In this document: in pieces, positions 44,938 to 53,230 of the stretch
Numbering within the stretch: the stretch's first letter is position 1
How the letters are laid out: each line of letters starts with the position of its first letter
Origin: Pseudorhodoferax sp965279475
Lineage (GTDB): Bacteria; Pseudomonadota; Gammaproteobacteria; Burkholderiales; Burkholderiaceae_C
DNA length: 64,000 bases
Reading direction: 5' to 3'
NCBI GenBank assembly: GCA_965279475.1
Contig: CBDIIA010000003.1
Location: 2,604,001 to 2,668,000, forward strand
The notes under the pieces: generated by a model
Database searches by the model: none
Seen by the model: the letters and a program-made list of their open reading frames with translations, nothing else
Told to the model about the DNA's origin: nothing
Position numbers and translations under genes: made by a program

Positions 44938-45228
44938 TTAAGGCGCGGCGATGCCGTCGATGCGATCGAGGCGCACGACGATGCGGCTGTATTGCTGGTT
45001 GCGCAGTTCGACCCACTGGCCCGGCTCGAGGCGTGTCACCGCGCCGGCGACGGCCTGGCCTGCGACGTACAGCGTGATGCCCTTCTTCTCCTGCTGGGCC
45101 GTGTTCAGTGCCTGCTCGATGCCGCGCGGAACCTCGCCTGCGCAGGCCGCACCGGCGGACAGGACGAACGCCAGGCCGGCCATGGCCAGGCGGGTGGAAC
45201 GGAGCTTGGAGCGGGTGACGGGGTGCAT
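44938..45228 (-). CDS. small secreted protein of unknown function
   Basis: A 96-residue protein with a clear signal peptide (MHPVTRSKLRSTRLAMAGLA followed by a short hydrophobic run and an ACAGE cleavage region). The mature part, about 67 residues, is soluble and has TLYVAGQAVAGAVTRLEPGQ and a C-terminal IVVRLDRIDGIAAP. AAGGAAA precedes the ATG. I do not recognise a family. The single cysteine is in the leader. It is separated by 151 bp from the next gene upstream on its strand. Confidence 0.7.
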   Translation of the reverse strand: MHPVTRSKLRSTRLAMAGLAFVLSAGAACAGEVPRGIEQALNTAQQEKKGITLYVAGQAVAGAVTRLEPGQWVELRNQQYSRIVVRLDRIDGIAAP

Positions 45229-45379
45229 GGTGGTTTCCTTGTAGACGATACCGCCCGCGCGGATGCGCGGCAGGCGCCGGCCTTCGACCGTTCGCAGGGG
45301 CAGTGTTGCGGGTACCGGTTGCAACCGTGTTTCGGCGCCACCCCGCGCCCTGTTTCGTTTGTAGGGTGGCGTTGTGCGC

Positions 45380-46027
45380 CTACGCGTCGGCCCGGGGCAG
45401 CCTGGTGTCGCGCAGCCAGTGGATGCGCATCGATGGCGCGGCCACCCATTGCGGCTGGTCCACCAGCACGCAGGTCTTTCCGGTGCGGCGGCAGTGGTCT
45501 TCCACGCGCCAGTAGTCGTCGTGGCCCACGCAGCCCACCTGGCAGATCACCAGGTCGGCGGCCGCGAGCGAGGCTTCCAGCGGATCGGTACCGCCGGGCC
45601 GGGCGCCGATCGGCTCGGGCGCGTCGGCGTCCTCACCGACGATGCACAGCACCGAACGCGCTTCGAACGCCGTCTGCGCTGCCGGGCCTTCGACGGCCGG
45701 GCGGCGCGCGGTAGCCCGCCACTGCCAGTGCAGCACCTCGCGCGTGAGCGACTGCACGCGGGCCATCAGCGCCTCGACCCGGCGCGCCAACGTGACGCGC
45801 CGCGGCAGGCCGGGCGTGAGCGCGTCGGCCTGCGCCCGGTCCTGCTGCGCAAAGGCCAGCGCGGACTCGCGCACGATCACCGCCGCACGCAGGCGGATCA
45901 CCTGGGCCTGCAGCAACTCGGCTTCGGCCGCCTGCCGGGCCAGTGCGACGCTGCAGCGCGTCTGGATCAGCGCGTGCTGGCGCAGCAGCACCTGGTGCTC
46001 GTGCGCGAGCTGCTCGAACTCGGTCAT
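45380..46027 (-). CDS. DUF2325-like protein with coiled-coil N-terminus
   Basis: A 215-residue protein. Residues 1-110 are a helical, alanine/arginine/glutamate-rich coiled coil (LAHEHQVLLRQHALIQTRCS). The C-terminal part (about 125-200) looks like DUF2325: SVLCIVGE, ADLVICQVGCVGHDDYWRVE and CRRTGKTCVLVDQP, with paired cysteines and histidines that could bind metal. Its ATG overlaps the stop of the ZIP transporter gene, so it is co-expressed with a metal importer and under the same Fur-type site. A metal-related role is inferred; function unknown. Confidence 0.75.
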   Translation of the reverse strand: MTEFEQLAHEHQVLLRQHALIQTRCSVALARQAAEAELLQAQVIRLRAAVIVRESALAFAQQDRAQADALTPGLPRRVTLARRVEALMARVQSLTREVLHWQWRATARRPAVEGPAAQTAFEARSVLCIVGEDADAPEPIGARPGGTDPLEASLAAADLVICQVGCVGHDDYWRVEDHCRRTGKTCVLVDQPQWVAAPSMRIHWLRDTRLPRADA

Positions 46028-46923
46028 CCCAGCGCGGTGTCCAGCAGCATCATCAGCACGAAGCCCAGCATCAGACCGCCGGTGGCAAAGGCTTCGTGCC
46101 CCTTGCGGTGCGATTCGGGAATGATCTCGTGGCTGATGACGAACAGCATCGCCCCCGCGGCAAAACCCAGTCCCCACGGCAGCAGGCTCGCGGAGTAGCT
46201 GACCACGGCCGCGCCCAGCACGGCGCCCACCGGCTCGACCAGGCCCGAGGCCATGCCCAGGCCGACGGCGACCCGCCGGCGGTAGCCGGCCGCCAGCAGC
46301 GCAACCGCCACCACCAGGCCCTCGGGAACGTCCTGGATGCCGATGCCGGTGGCCAGCGCACTGGCGCGCACAGCATCCGTCCCCGCGAAGGCCACGCCGA
46401 TGGCCAGCCCCTCCGGCAGGTTGTGCAGCGCGATCGCGAAGACGAAGAGCCAGGTGCGGCGCAGCGCCCGCGCCGCCTGCCCTTCGACGCCCTTGATGAA
46501 GTGCTCGTGCGGCACGAGCCGCTCCATCGCCAGCAGCGCCAAGCCACCCAGCAGGATCGCGAGGCCCATGATGCCGCCGGCACCCCACGGTCCGGCGCCG
46601 GCCCCGCGTGAAGCCGCGATGCCGGGGATGATCAGCGAGAACGAGCAGGCCGCCAGCATCACGCCGGCGCCGAAGCCGAACATCGTGTCCTGCGCCTTCT
46701 GCGAGATGCGCTGGGAGAACACCACCGGCAAGGTGCCGAGCGCGGTGGCCAACGCGGCCATCGATCCTCCCGAGAACGCCGCCGCCACGACGGGGTTTGC
46801 ACGCAGGTAGTCGGCAAACAGGCCTGCCAGCCAGGCCAGCCCCAGCGCCGACAACACGATCGCGATGCTCCAACGGCTGCGCCAGGGAAACCACGCGCGC
46901 ACGGAGTCTTCGGGTTGGATCAC
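46024..46923 (-). CDS. ZIP-family metal transporter
   Basis: A 299-residue membrane protein with about eight helices. The metal path signature is HNLPEGLAIG in helix IV and QDVPEGLVVAV in helix V. HEHF in the loop and SHEIIPESHRKGHE near the end add histidine ligands. It would import a divalent metal such as zinc, iron or manganese. The start is GTG with GAGG about 10 bp upstream. A near-consensus Fur box lies 37 bp upstream, suggesting repression by iron (or by a Zur/Mur relative). It is coupled to the DUF2325-like gene. Confidence 0.9.
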   Translation of the reverse strand: MIQPEDSVRAWFPWRSRWSIAIVLSALGLAWLAGLFADYLRANPVVAAAFSGGSMAALATALGTLPVVFSQRISQKAQDTMFGFGAGVMLAACSFSLIIPGIAASRGAGAGPWGAGGIMGLAILLGGLALLAMERLVPHEHFIKGVEGQAARALRRTWLFVFAIALHNLPEGLAIGVAFAGTDAVRASALATGIGIQDVPEGLVVAVALLAAGYRRRVAVGLGMASGLVEPVGAVLGAAVVSYSASLLPWGLGFAAGAMLFVISHEIIPESHRKGHEAFATGGLMLGFVLMMLLDTALG

Positions 46924-46959
46924 GGTGTTGCAGCCTCGCAGGAGTCGTCTTCAATCAAA

Positions 46960-46974
46960 TGATAACCATTCTCA
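46960..46974 (-). promoter_or_regulatory. Fur-box-like operator of the ZIP transporter
   Basis: On the minus strand the sequence reads TGAGAATGGTTATCA. This matches 7-1-7 Fur consensus TGATAAT-n-ATTATCA at 12 of the 14 defined positions and extends into flanking AAA/TTT. It is the only such site I noticed in the window. Confidence 0.75.
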
Positions 46975-47097
46975 TTTGTAAAGTCTACCCGTGCTCTGGA
47001 CGCCAGCACGACTGAAGGGCGGAGGAAGATGGCCCCGCTTCCCTTCCTCACCAAGCCTGCCCCGAGAGACGGGGGCGCTCTCCCGGAACGCCTGCGG

Positions 47098-47265
47098 TCA
47101 GGCGGGCGCGTTGCGGTCTGCGGCCGGGTGCGGCTGACGGCCCGTCCGCGACGGGCCCTCACGGCGCGGTCGCTGGTCCTCACGTGGCGCCCTGACGGCC
47201 AGACGCGTCCTGCGGCTGTGCGGCGCGGTGCCCTTGTGTTCGATACGGCTGGTGTCGTGCTCCAT
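47098..47265 (-). CDS. possible small basic protein
   Basis: A 55-codon frame beginning MEHDTSRIEHKG, with AGGAGA 5 bp before the ATG. It is very rich in arginine and proline with no membrane segment. The ribosome-binding site is good, but composition is what random GC-rich sequence gives and I recognise no family. It lies in the 498-bp stretch (46924-47421) between the ZIP and LysR genes. That stretch otherwise holds only the Fur box and one TTTGCAAA palindrome. Confidence 0.25.
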   Translation of the reverse strand: MEHDTSRIEHKGTAPHSRRTRLAVRAPREDQRPRREGPSRTGRQPHPAADRNAPA

Positions 47266-47366
47266 GCGGGTCTCCTGGGCGTGGCGCGCTGCGCGCCATC
47301 GCACCCCGGACCATAGGCCTGGTCACCGAGGCCTTCTGTCGGACAACACCCTATTCGCCGCGGAAG

Positions 47367-47374
47367 TTTGCAAA
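47367..47374. promoter_or_regulatory. isolated TTTGCAAA palindrome
   Basis: TTTGCAAA within GTTTGCAAAC lies downstream of the LysR gene and about 100 bp upstream of the possible small gene. It is identical to the core site at the ScfR-type regulator; whether it is used is unknown. Confidence 0.25.
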
Positions 47375-47421
47375 CAAACGTGACGCGTTGCCCGCGCCGC
47401 TGCCGCGCCGGCTGCGGGATG

Positions 47422-48318
47422 TCAGCCGCTGAACAGACGTGCGCGGGCCACCTGCGTGATGGCCGCCACGCAGGGGTGGGTGATGCGTCGCTCGACCGAG
47501 ATCGCGAAGAACTCCTCCACCAGCTCGTCGCTGCGCCCCAGCACCTCCACCCCGTACTGCGCAATGGTCTGGGCTTCGAGCACCGAGGGCGACATGAAGA
47601 CGCCCCGCCCCTCGCGGCCGAAGGCATTCATCAGCGCGCTGTCGTCGAACTCACCGACGATGCGGGGCCGCAGTTGGTGCCGCACGAGCCACGGGTCGAA
47701 CTGGTGCCGGACCGCCGAGGCCGGGCCCTGGATCAGCATCGGCGCGCCGTTCAGGCACTGCGGAAAGTCTCCCTCCAGTTGCGGCCGGAGCCCCGGCGCG
47801 CAGAAGAAACTCATCGCGCAGCTGCCCAGCGAGTGGTTGAAGGCCCGCACGCTGACCTTGCCCGACATGCGCTCGTCGGCGATCACCAGGTCGAGCCGGT
47901 TCAGCGCCAGCTGGGCCAGCAGGTCGTCGAACTTGCCTTCGCTGCAGATCATGCGCACCTGTTCGGGCACGTCGAGCGCGGGTTCGAGCAGCTGGTAGGC
48001 CACCGATTTGGCCACCGAGTCGGCCACGCCCACGCGGAAATCCACGCTCCGGCGGTCGCCGCGCGTGTGGCGTACCGCGTTCTCGAGTTCGGCGCCCAAC
48101 GCGAAGATCTCTTCGGCGAAGTCCAGCGCCACCCGGCCCTCGTCGGTCAGCTCCAGCCGGCGCCCGTTCTTGCGGAACAGCTTGTGGCCGATCCAGTCCT
48201 CGAACAGCTTGATCTGGCCCGACAGCGTCTGCGGGGTCGTGTGCAGCTGCTCGCCGGCCCGCATCACGCCGCCGGCCTTGGCCACGACCCAGAAATAGCG
48301 CAGGTGCTTGAAATTCAT
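47422..48318 (-). CDS. LysR-family regulator, NhaR-like
   Basis: A 298-residue LysR protein. The N-terminal HTH (MNFKHLRYFWVVAKAGGVMR, LHTTPQTLSGQIKLFEDWIG) and the effector domain DFRVGVADSVAKSVAYQLLE resemble the NhaR branch, which responds to sodium or pH in enterics. No NhaA antiporter is adjacent, so the target is unclear. It is divergent from the Rrf2-type gene; inverted TTCGA motifs in the shared 133-bp region are likely operators. Start chosen at MNFKHLRYFW, the usual family start. Confidence 0.88.
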   Translation of the reverse strand: MNFKHLRYFWVVAKAGGVMRAGEQLHTTPQTLSGQIKLFEDWIGHKLFRKNGRRLELTDEGRVALDFAEEIFALGAELENAVRHTRGDRRSVDFRVGVADSVAKSVAYQLLEPALDVPEQVRMICSEGKFDDLLAQLALNRLDLVIADERMSGKVSVRAFNHSLGSCAMSFFCAPGLRPQLEGDFPQCLNGAPMLIQGPASAVRHQFDPWLVRHQLRPRIVGEFDDSALMNAFGREGRGVFMSPSVLEAQTIAQYGVEVLGRSDELVEEFFAISVERRITHPCVAAITQVARARLFSG

Positions 48319-48353
48319 CGTGGCGCCTCCCACATGGGGATTACATCGGTTTT

Positions 48354-48382
48354 TTCGAAGAGTTGTGGTCGAAAATTCGAAT
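48354..48382. promoter_or_regulatory. inverted TTCGA motifs between the LysR and Rrf2 genes
   Basis: TTCGA (48354-48358) and TCGAA (48369-48373) are separated by 10 bp, the spacing of a LysR dyad. The palindrome ATTCGAAT (48375-48382) follows. They are good candidates for LysR autoregulation or Rrf2 binding. Confidence 0.5.
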
Positions 48383-48451
48383 ATACGCGAAGTATGGCAA
48401 GGGGTAGAGTCCATCCTTGCCGCACAACGGTGCTTCATCAAGGAGAACAAC

Positions 48452-48988
48452 ATGCGCCTCACCACCAAAAGCCGTTTCGCCGTGAACGCGATGATCGACG
48501 TCGCACTGCGCGAACATCGCGGACCGGTCACGCTGTCGTCCATCGGCACGCGGCAGAAGATTTCGCTGTCCTACCTCGAACAGATGTTCAGCCGGCTGCG
48601 CCGCTGCGGCCTGGTGGAAAGCGCGCGTGGCCCGGGCGGCGGCTACACGCTGGCGCGCAAGGCCGGCGACATCAGCGTCGCCGACATCATCCTTGCGGTC
48701 GACGACCAGGCGGCGCAGGACGCGCACGGCCTCGGCCACACGGGCGACAGCGACGCAGACCTGAAGATGACGAGCGAACTCTGGGACAGCCTGAGCGCCT
48801 GCATGATCGACTACATGCAGTCCATCTCGCTGCGCCAGCTGGTCGACGAGCAGCGTGCCAAGGGTGTGACCGTCGAGGCCGGCCCGTCCAAGCGCCGTAC
48901 GGTCGCACCGCAGAAGGTGCGCCCCCGTGTCGTCAGCGCGCCCAATTCGGTGTTTGCGCTCGGCAAGTACCTGCAATTGAAGGGCTGA
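48452..48988 (+). CDS. Rrf2-family regulator, IscR-like but lacking cluster cysteines
   Basis: A 178-residue protein clearly related to IscR: MRLTTKSRFAVNAMIDVALR, ISLSYLEQMFSRLRRCGLVE and ARGPGGGYTLARKAGDISVA. In IscR three cysteines in the following loop bind a 2Fe-2S cluster. Here the loop reads VDDQAAQDAHGLGHTGDSDA with none; the protein's only two cysteines lie outside it. It may therefore be a cluster-independent regulator or use other ligands (D/H/S). An arginine/proline-rich tail (about 145-178) is extra. AAGGAGA lies upstream of the ATG. No isc genes are nearby. Confidence 0.88.
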   Translation: MRLTTKSRFAVNAMIDVALREHRGPVTLSSIGTRQKISLSYLEQMFSRLRRCGLVESARGPGGGYTLARKAGDISVADIILAVDDQAAQDAHGLGHTGDSDADLKMTSELWDSLSACMIDYMQSISLRQLVDEQRAKGVTVEAGPSKRRTVAPQKVRPRVVSAPNSVFALGKYLQLKG

Positions 48989-49001
48989 ACGCCCGGCGGG
49001 C

Positions 49002-49028
49002 GTAGGACTTTTGCAAAACAAGTCCTAC
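49002..49028. repeat. 27-bp perfect inverted repeat after the Rrf2 gene
   Basis: Arms GTAGGACTT and AAGTCCTAC (9 bp each) enclose TTGCAAAAC. The centre also contains the palindrome TTTTGCAAAA. It lies 13 bp past the Rrf2-type stop and 70 bp before the protease-like gene. It could be a terminator or an operator for the downstream gene. Confidence 0.6.
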
Positions 49029-49098
49029 CGTCTTGCCACGCCATTGATTTCGGGGCATTCTTGAGACGCGTCTTGCAACGTCGTCACAGGAGCCCATC

Positions 49099-50139
49099 GT
49101 GCGCACTTCCCTTCGTGGTTCAGGCTGGATCGGCATCCTGTGGATCGCCGCCTCACTGTGGGTGGCAGGGGTTGCGCAAGCCGCCACCACGGCTGCGAGC
49201 CCGCCCGCCCAGGCCGTCATCGACGCGCTGAGCAAGGCCAACGCAGCGGTCGTCGGCATCCAGGTCAGCGTGGCCGAGAACGCCGGGTCCGCAGAGTCGC
49301 TCGGCCGCTACCGCAAGGGCTCGGGCGTGGTCATCGGCGCCGATGGTCTGATTCTCACGATCGGCTACCTGATGCTCGAAGCCGAGAACATCCAGATCGT
49401 GACGCAGGACAACAAGACGCTGCCCGCACAAGCCGTCGCATACGACCTGGCCACGGGCTTCGGCTTGATCAAGCCCTTGCTGCCGTTGCGCGGCATCGCC
49501 CCCGTGGCGTTCGGCAGCTACAAGGAGGTCGAGACGGGCATGCCGCTGATGGCCGCGACCGGCGGTGCCGACGGCGACGTGTCGATGACCCAGCTGATCA
49601 GCAAACGCGCGTTCTCCGGCTACTGGGAATACTTCATCGACTCGGCCCTGTTCACCAGCCCGCCGATCGAGAATCACTCCGGCGCGCCGCTGTTCAACCA
49701 GAAGGGTGAGCTGGTGGGCATCGGCAGCCTGTTCGTGCTCGATGCGATGGGCGAGAACCGCCGCCTGCCCGGCAACATGTTCGTGCCGGTCGATCTGCTC
49801 AAGCCCATCCTTGATGAGCTGCAGCGCACCGGCAGCACCAAGCTCAGCCGCCGGCCCTGGATCGGCCTCAGTTCGGCCGAGCAGGCCGGCCGCGTGCAGG
49901 TGCTGCGCGTCAACAAGGAAAGCCCTGCCCTGGCGGCCGGACTGCAGCCGGGCGACGTGGTGCTGGCCGTGGACGGTGCCAAGGTCGCGACGCTCGAAGC
50001 CTTCTACAAGAAACTGTGGGATCGCGCGGATCCGAATGCAGAGATCACGCTGACGGTGTTGCAAGGCGCGGAGATCCGCACGCTGTCGATCAAGCCGGTG
50101 GACCGCATGTCGACGATGCGCAAACCGGCGGGTATCTAG
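49099..50139 (+). CDS. exported trypsin-like (HtrA/DegP-type) protein with degenerate catalytic triad and PDZ domain
   Basis: A 346-residue protein. A signal peptide (ILWIAASLWVAGVAQA) is followed by a chymotrypsin-fold domain (about 40-240) and a PDZ domain (about 250-335: VLRVNKESPALAAGLQPGDV). In HtrA proteases the histidine follows G-x-I-L-T-N-A-H; here it reads GLILTIGYLML with no histidine. The aspartate segment reads YDLATGFGLIK, with G where D is expected. The serine segment HSGAPLFN is kept. It is therefore probably not an active protease and may work as a chaperone or scaffold. Start is GTG with AGGAG 8 bp upstream. It follows the IscR-like gene. Confidence 0.82.
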   Translation: MRTSLRGSGWIGILWIAASLWVAGVAQAATTAASPPAQAVIDALSKANAAVVGIQVSVAENAGSAESLGRYRKGSGVVIGADGLILTIGYLMLEAENIQIVTQDNKTLPAQAVAYDLATGFGLIKPLLPLRGIAPVAFGSYKEVETGMPLMAATGGADGDVSMTQLISKRAFSGYWEYFIDSALFTSPPIENHSGAPLFNQKGELVGIGSLFVLDAMGENRRLPGNMFVPVDLLKPILDELQRTGSTKLSRRPWIGLSSAEQAGRVQVLRVNKESPALAAGLQPGDVVLAVDGAKVATLEAFYKKLWDRADPNAEITLTVLQGAEIRTLSIKPVDRMSTMRKPAGI

Positions 50140-50155
50140 CCCGAGCAGGCGCCGT

Positions 50156-51076
50156 TCAGCGCAAGGGCATCAGCCCTTCGCGCACCGTCGGGTAGCGCAG
50201 GCGCAGGCGCAGCTCGCGCTTCATGCGGCCGTTGTCGAGCCGGCGCGATTCCGACATGAAACTCAACAACGACAAGGGCAACTGCCCGGCCGCCGTGTCG
50301 CGCGACACCCGCGGCGGGCGCGGCAGGCCGTACAGGTCGGCCGCCAGGTCGAAGTAGTCGCCCATCTTCAGCACGGTGTCGTCGTTCACGTTGTAGGCGC
50401 GCCGCGGCGCGCCCCGCCACAACGCGGCAATGCAGGCCCGCGCCAGATCGTCCGCATGGATGTGATTGGTGTAGACATCGTGCTCGGCGGCCAGCACCGG
50501 CGTGCCCTTCAGCAGACGCGCGCGCGGCGTGCCGCCATCGCGGTCGGCCGCGTAGATCCCCGGCGCGCGCACGATGCTGGCCCGCACCGTGGCCTGCCGT
50601 GCGAGCCACCGCACCGTCGCCTCGGCATCAACGCGCCGACCGGCCCGCGCGGTGCCGGCACGGGTGGCGCGGGTCTCGGCCACGCGCGCACCGGCGCAGT
50701 CGCCATAGACACCGCTGGTCGAGCAGTACACCAGCGCCGTCGGGGCCGTGCGCCGCAGCAGCGCCCGGGCCAATGCCCGTGTGCGCGGGTCGGCGCTGCC
50801 CTGGGCCGGTGGCGGCGCCAGATGCAGCACGTGTCGGGCCAGGCCGGCCAGGCGCCGCAAGGTCTCCGGCTGGTCGAGGTTGCCGGCCAGCGGCGTGATG
50901 GCGCGCGCGCGCAAGGCATCGGTGCGGTCGGGCGACGAGGTCAGTGCCAGCACCCGTACACGCGCCGGCAGCAGGGCCCGGATGCGCAGGCCCACATCGC
51001 CGCAGCCTGCGATCAGCACCCGGGTCCGGCGAAAGCGCGACGGCAAGGCGCCGAGTGGGGATTGGTTTGAAGGCAA
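50156..51076 (-). CDS. NAD-dependent epimerase/dehydratase-like protein (YeeZ type)
   Basis: A 306-residue Rossmann protein. The dinucleotide motif is VLIAGCGDVGLRIRALLPAR. STSGVYGDCAG, IVRAPGIYAADRDGG and HIHADDLARACIAALW follow the SDR extended-family plan. The usual YxxxK catalytic pair is not evident after the SGVYGD segment. YeeZ-like members are often annotated only as NAD(P)-binding. It is divergent from the 2Fe-2S reductase by 44 bp and convergent with the protease-like gene. Substrate unknown. Confidence 0.8.
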   Translation of the reverse strand: MPSNQSPLGALPSRFRRTRVLIAGCGDVGLRIRALLPARVRVLALTSSPDRTDALRARAITPLAGNLDQPETLRRLAGLARHVLHLAPPPAQGSADPRTRALARALLRRTAPTALVYCSTSGVYGDCAGARVAETRATRAGTARAGRRVDAEATVRWLARQATVRASIVRAPGIYAADRDGGTPRARLLKGTPVLAAEHDVYTNHIHADDLARACIAALWRGAPRRAYNVNDDTVLKMGDYFDLAADLYGLPRPPRVSRDTAAGQLPLSLLSFMSESRRLDNGRMKRELRLRLRYPTVREGLMPLR

Positions 51077-51120
51077 AATCGGAAGACGACAGCGAGACGC
51101 CCCTCGAGGATACAGAAAAG

Positions 51121-52203
51121 ATGACCAGCACCGACGCCACCGCGCAAGAATTCCAGATCACCGTGCAGCCCAGCGGCCGCAGTTTCAAGGCCAGCGCCGG
51201 CGAAGCGATTCTCGCCGCCGGCATCCGCCAGGGCATCGGCCTGCCCTACGGCTGCAAGGACGGCGCCTGCGGTTCCTGCAAGTGCAAGAAGCTCGAAGGC
51301 GACGTGGTCCACGGCCCGCACCAGAGCAAGGCGCTGAGCGCCGAGGAAGCAGCCGCCGGCTTCGTGCTCACCTGCTGCGGCATCGCCCTCACCGACGTGG
51401 TGCTCGAATCGCGCCAGGTCACCGACGAGAGCGCCTTCCCGATCAAGCGCATGCCGTCGCGCGTGACCAGCCTCGAGAAGAAGTCGCACGACGTGATGCT
51501 GGTCAAGCTGCAGCTGCCGGCCAACGATGCGATGCGCTACCACGCCGGCCAGTACGTCGAGTTCATCCTGCGCGACGGCGCGCGGCGCAGCTACTCGATG
51601 GCCAATGCGCCGCACACGGCGGTCAAGCCCGACGCCGTGCCGCCGGTCGGCCCGAGCATCGAGCTGCACATCCGCCACATGCCCGGCGGCAAGTTCACCG
51701 ACCACGTGTTCGGTGCGATGAAGGAAAAAGAGATCCTGCGCATCGAAGGCCCCTACGGCAGCTTCTTCCTGCGCGAAGATTCCTCCAAGCCGATGGTGCT
51801 GCTGGCCTCGGGCACCGGCTTCGCGCCGATCAAGGCGGTCATCGAGCAACTGCAGTTCAAGAACCTCGACCGCCCGGCCACGCTGTACTGGGGCGGCCGC
51901 CGCCCGGAGGACCTGTACCTGGACGACTGGATGCGACAGAAGCTGACCGAGATGCCGCAGCTGCGCTACGTGCCGGTGATCTCCAACGCCACGCCCGAAG
52001 ACAACTGGACCGGCCGCACCGGCTTCGTCCACAAGGCCGTGCTCGAAGACTTCCCCGACCTGTCCGGCCACCAGGTCTATGCCTGCGGCGCACCGATCGT
52101 GGTCGACTCCGCGCGCACTGACTACACCAGCCTCGCCGGCCTGCCGCCCGACGAGTTCTACGCCGACGCGTTCACCACCGAGGCGGACAAGGCCATCCCC
52201 TGA
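51121..52203 (+). CDS. 2Fe-2S flavin-dependent NAD(P)H reductase (AscD/Fre-like)
   Basis: A 360-residue three-domain electron-transfer protein. The plant-type ferredoxin domain (about 8-100) has YGCKDGACGSCKCKK and a later LTCCGI. The FAD-binding barrel (about 105-215) has RSYSMANAP. The NAD-binding domain (about 220-345) has LASGTGFAPIKAVIEQL and a C-terminal VYACGAP. The family includes CDP-6-deoxy-delta-3,4-glucoseen reductase and oxygenase reductases. No dehydratase or oxygenase partner is adjacent, so the acceptor is unknown. The start MTSTDATAQ was chosen; GAGG lies about 11 bp upstream. Confidence 0.88.
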   Translation: MTSTDATAQEFQITVQPSGRSFKASAGEAILAAGIRQGIGLPYGCKDGACGSCKCKKLEGDVVHGPHQSKALSAEEAAAGFVLTCCGIALTDVVLESRQVTDESAFPIKRMPSRVTSLEKKSHDVMLVKLQLPANDAMRYHAGQYVEFILRDGARRSYSMANAPHTAVKPDAVPPVGPSIELHIRHMPGGKFTDHVFGAMKEKEILRIEGPYGSFFLREDSSKPMVLLASGTGFAPIKAVIEQLQFKNLDRPATLYWGGRRPEDLYLDDWMRQKLTEMPQLRYVPVISNATPEDNWTGRTGFVHKAVLEDFPDLSGHQVYACGAPIVVDSARTDYTSLAGLPPDEFYADAFTTEADKAIP

Positions 52204-52216
52204 AAGAACAACAAGC

Positions 52217-53209
52217 ATGCAACGCAGACAAACCCTCGCCCGCCTCCTGCGCACCGCCATCTGGTGCGGCAGCGCCTCCCTCGCACTGACCGGCACCCAT
52301 GCGCTGGCGCAGGCCCGGCCGATCCGCCTGATCGTGCCGTACGCCGCCGGGGGCCCGATCGACGTCACCGCCCGCATCCTGGCCGAGCGCGTCAAGGACA
52401 GCCTGGGCCCGGTCATCATCGAGAACAAACCCGGCGCCGGCGGCAACATCGGTGCCGATGCCATCGCCAAGGCCGCACCCGACGGCCTGACCATCGGCAT
52501 CTCGGCCACGGCCACGCATGCGGTCAACCCCTGGCTCTACAGCAAGATGCCGTACAACGCAGCGACCGATTTCGCGCCCATCACGCAGATGCTGCGCGTG
52601 CCCAACGTGCTGGTGATGAACGCCGACACCGCGCAGCGGCTGAAGATCCACACCGTGGCCGACCTGATCGCCTATGCCAAGGCCAACCCGGCCAAGCTCA
52701 ACTACGGCTCGGGCGGCAACGGCAGCGCAGGCCATCTGGCCGGCGAGATGTTCAAGGCCCAGGCCGGCATCTTCGCCGTGCACATCCCGTACAACGGCGG
52801 CAACCCGGCCCAGCTGGCACTGCTGTCGGGCCAGGTCGACTTCAACTTCGACAACCTCGCCACGGCGGCGCCCAACATCCGCTCGGGCAAGCTGAAGGCG
52901 ATCGCCGTCACCACGCTGAAGGGCGTGGCCGCGTTGCCCGAGACGCCGCCCATCGCCGAGACGCTGTCGGGCTTCGCGATCGACACCTGGTGGGGTCTGG
53001 TCGCGCCGGCCGGCACGCCGCGCGACGTGATCCTGAAACTGAACCAGGCCTTCGTCGCGGCGCTGCAGGCCAGCGAGACGCGGCTGCGCTTCGGCAACCT
53101 GCTGGCCGAGCCGGTACCGACCACGCCCGATGAATTCGGCGCCTTCATGAAGGCAGAACTCGCCAAGTACGAAAAAGTCGTCAAGGCCTCCGGCGCCAAA
53201 GTAGATTGA
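52217..53209 (+). CDS. TctC/Bug-type periplasmic solute-binding protein
   Basis: A 330-residue Bug-family protein. Signal peptide TAIWCGSASLALTGTHALAQ, mature start ARPIRLIVPYAAGGPIDVTA, then ENKPGAGGNIGADAIAKAAP, YGSGGNGSAGHLAGEMFK and HIPYNGGNPAQLALLSGQVD. It lies 13 bp after the reductase gene and just before an MFS transporter, so the three may form one operon. As for the other Bug genes here, no TctAB permease is present. Ligand unknown. Confidence 0.92.
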   Translation: MQRRQTLARLLRTAIWCGSASLALTGTHALAQARPIRLIVPYAAGGPIDVTARILAERVKDSLGPVIIENKPGAGGNIGADAIAKAAPDGLTIGISATATHAVNPWLYSKMPYNAATDFAPITQMLRVPNVLVMNADTAQRLKIHTVADLIAYAKANPAKLNYGSGGNGSAGHLAGEMFKAQAGIFAVHIPYNGGNPAQLALLSGQVDFNFDNLATAAPNIRSGKLKAIAVTTLKGVAALPETPPIAETLSGFAIDTWWGLVAPAGTPRDVILKLNQAFVAALQASETRLRFGNLLAEPVPTTPDEFGAFMKAELAKYEKVVKASGAKVD

Positions 53210-53230
53210 GTTGAGCGCAATGGTCGCCTG

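Noticed and set aside
47029..47316. Plus-strand 95-codon frame in the ZIP-LysR gap
   Set aside because: No recognisable ribosome-binding site or motif; arginine/alanine-rich as expected of random GC-rich DNA.
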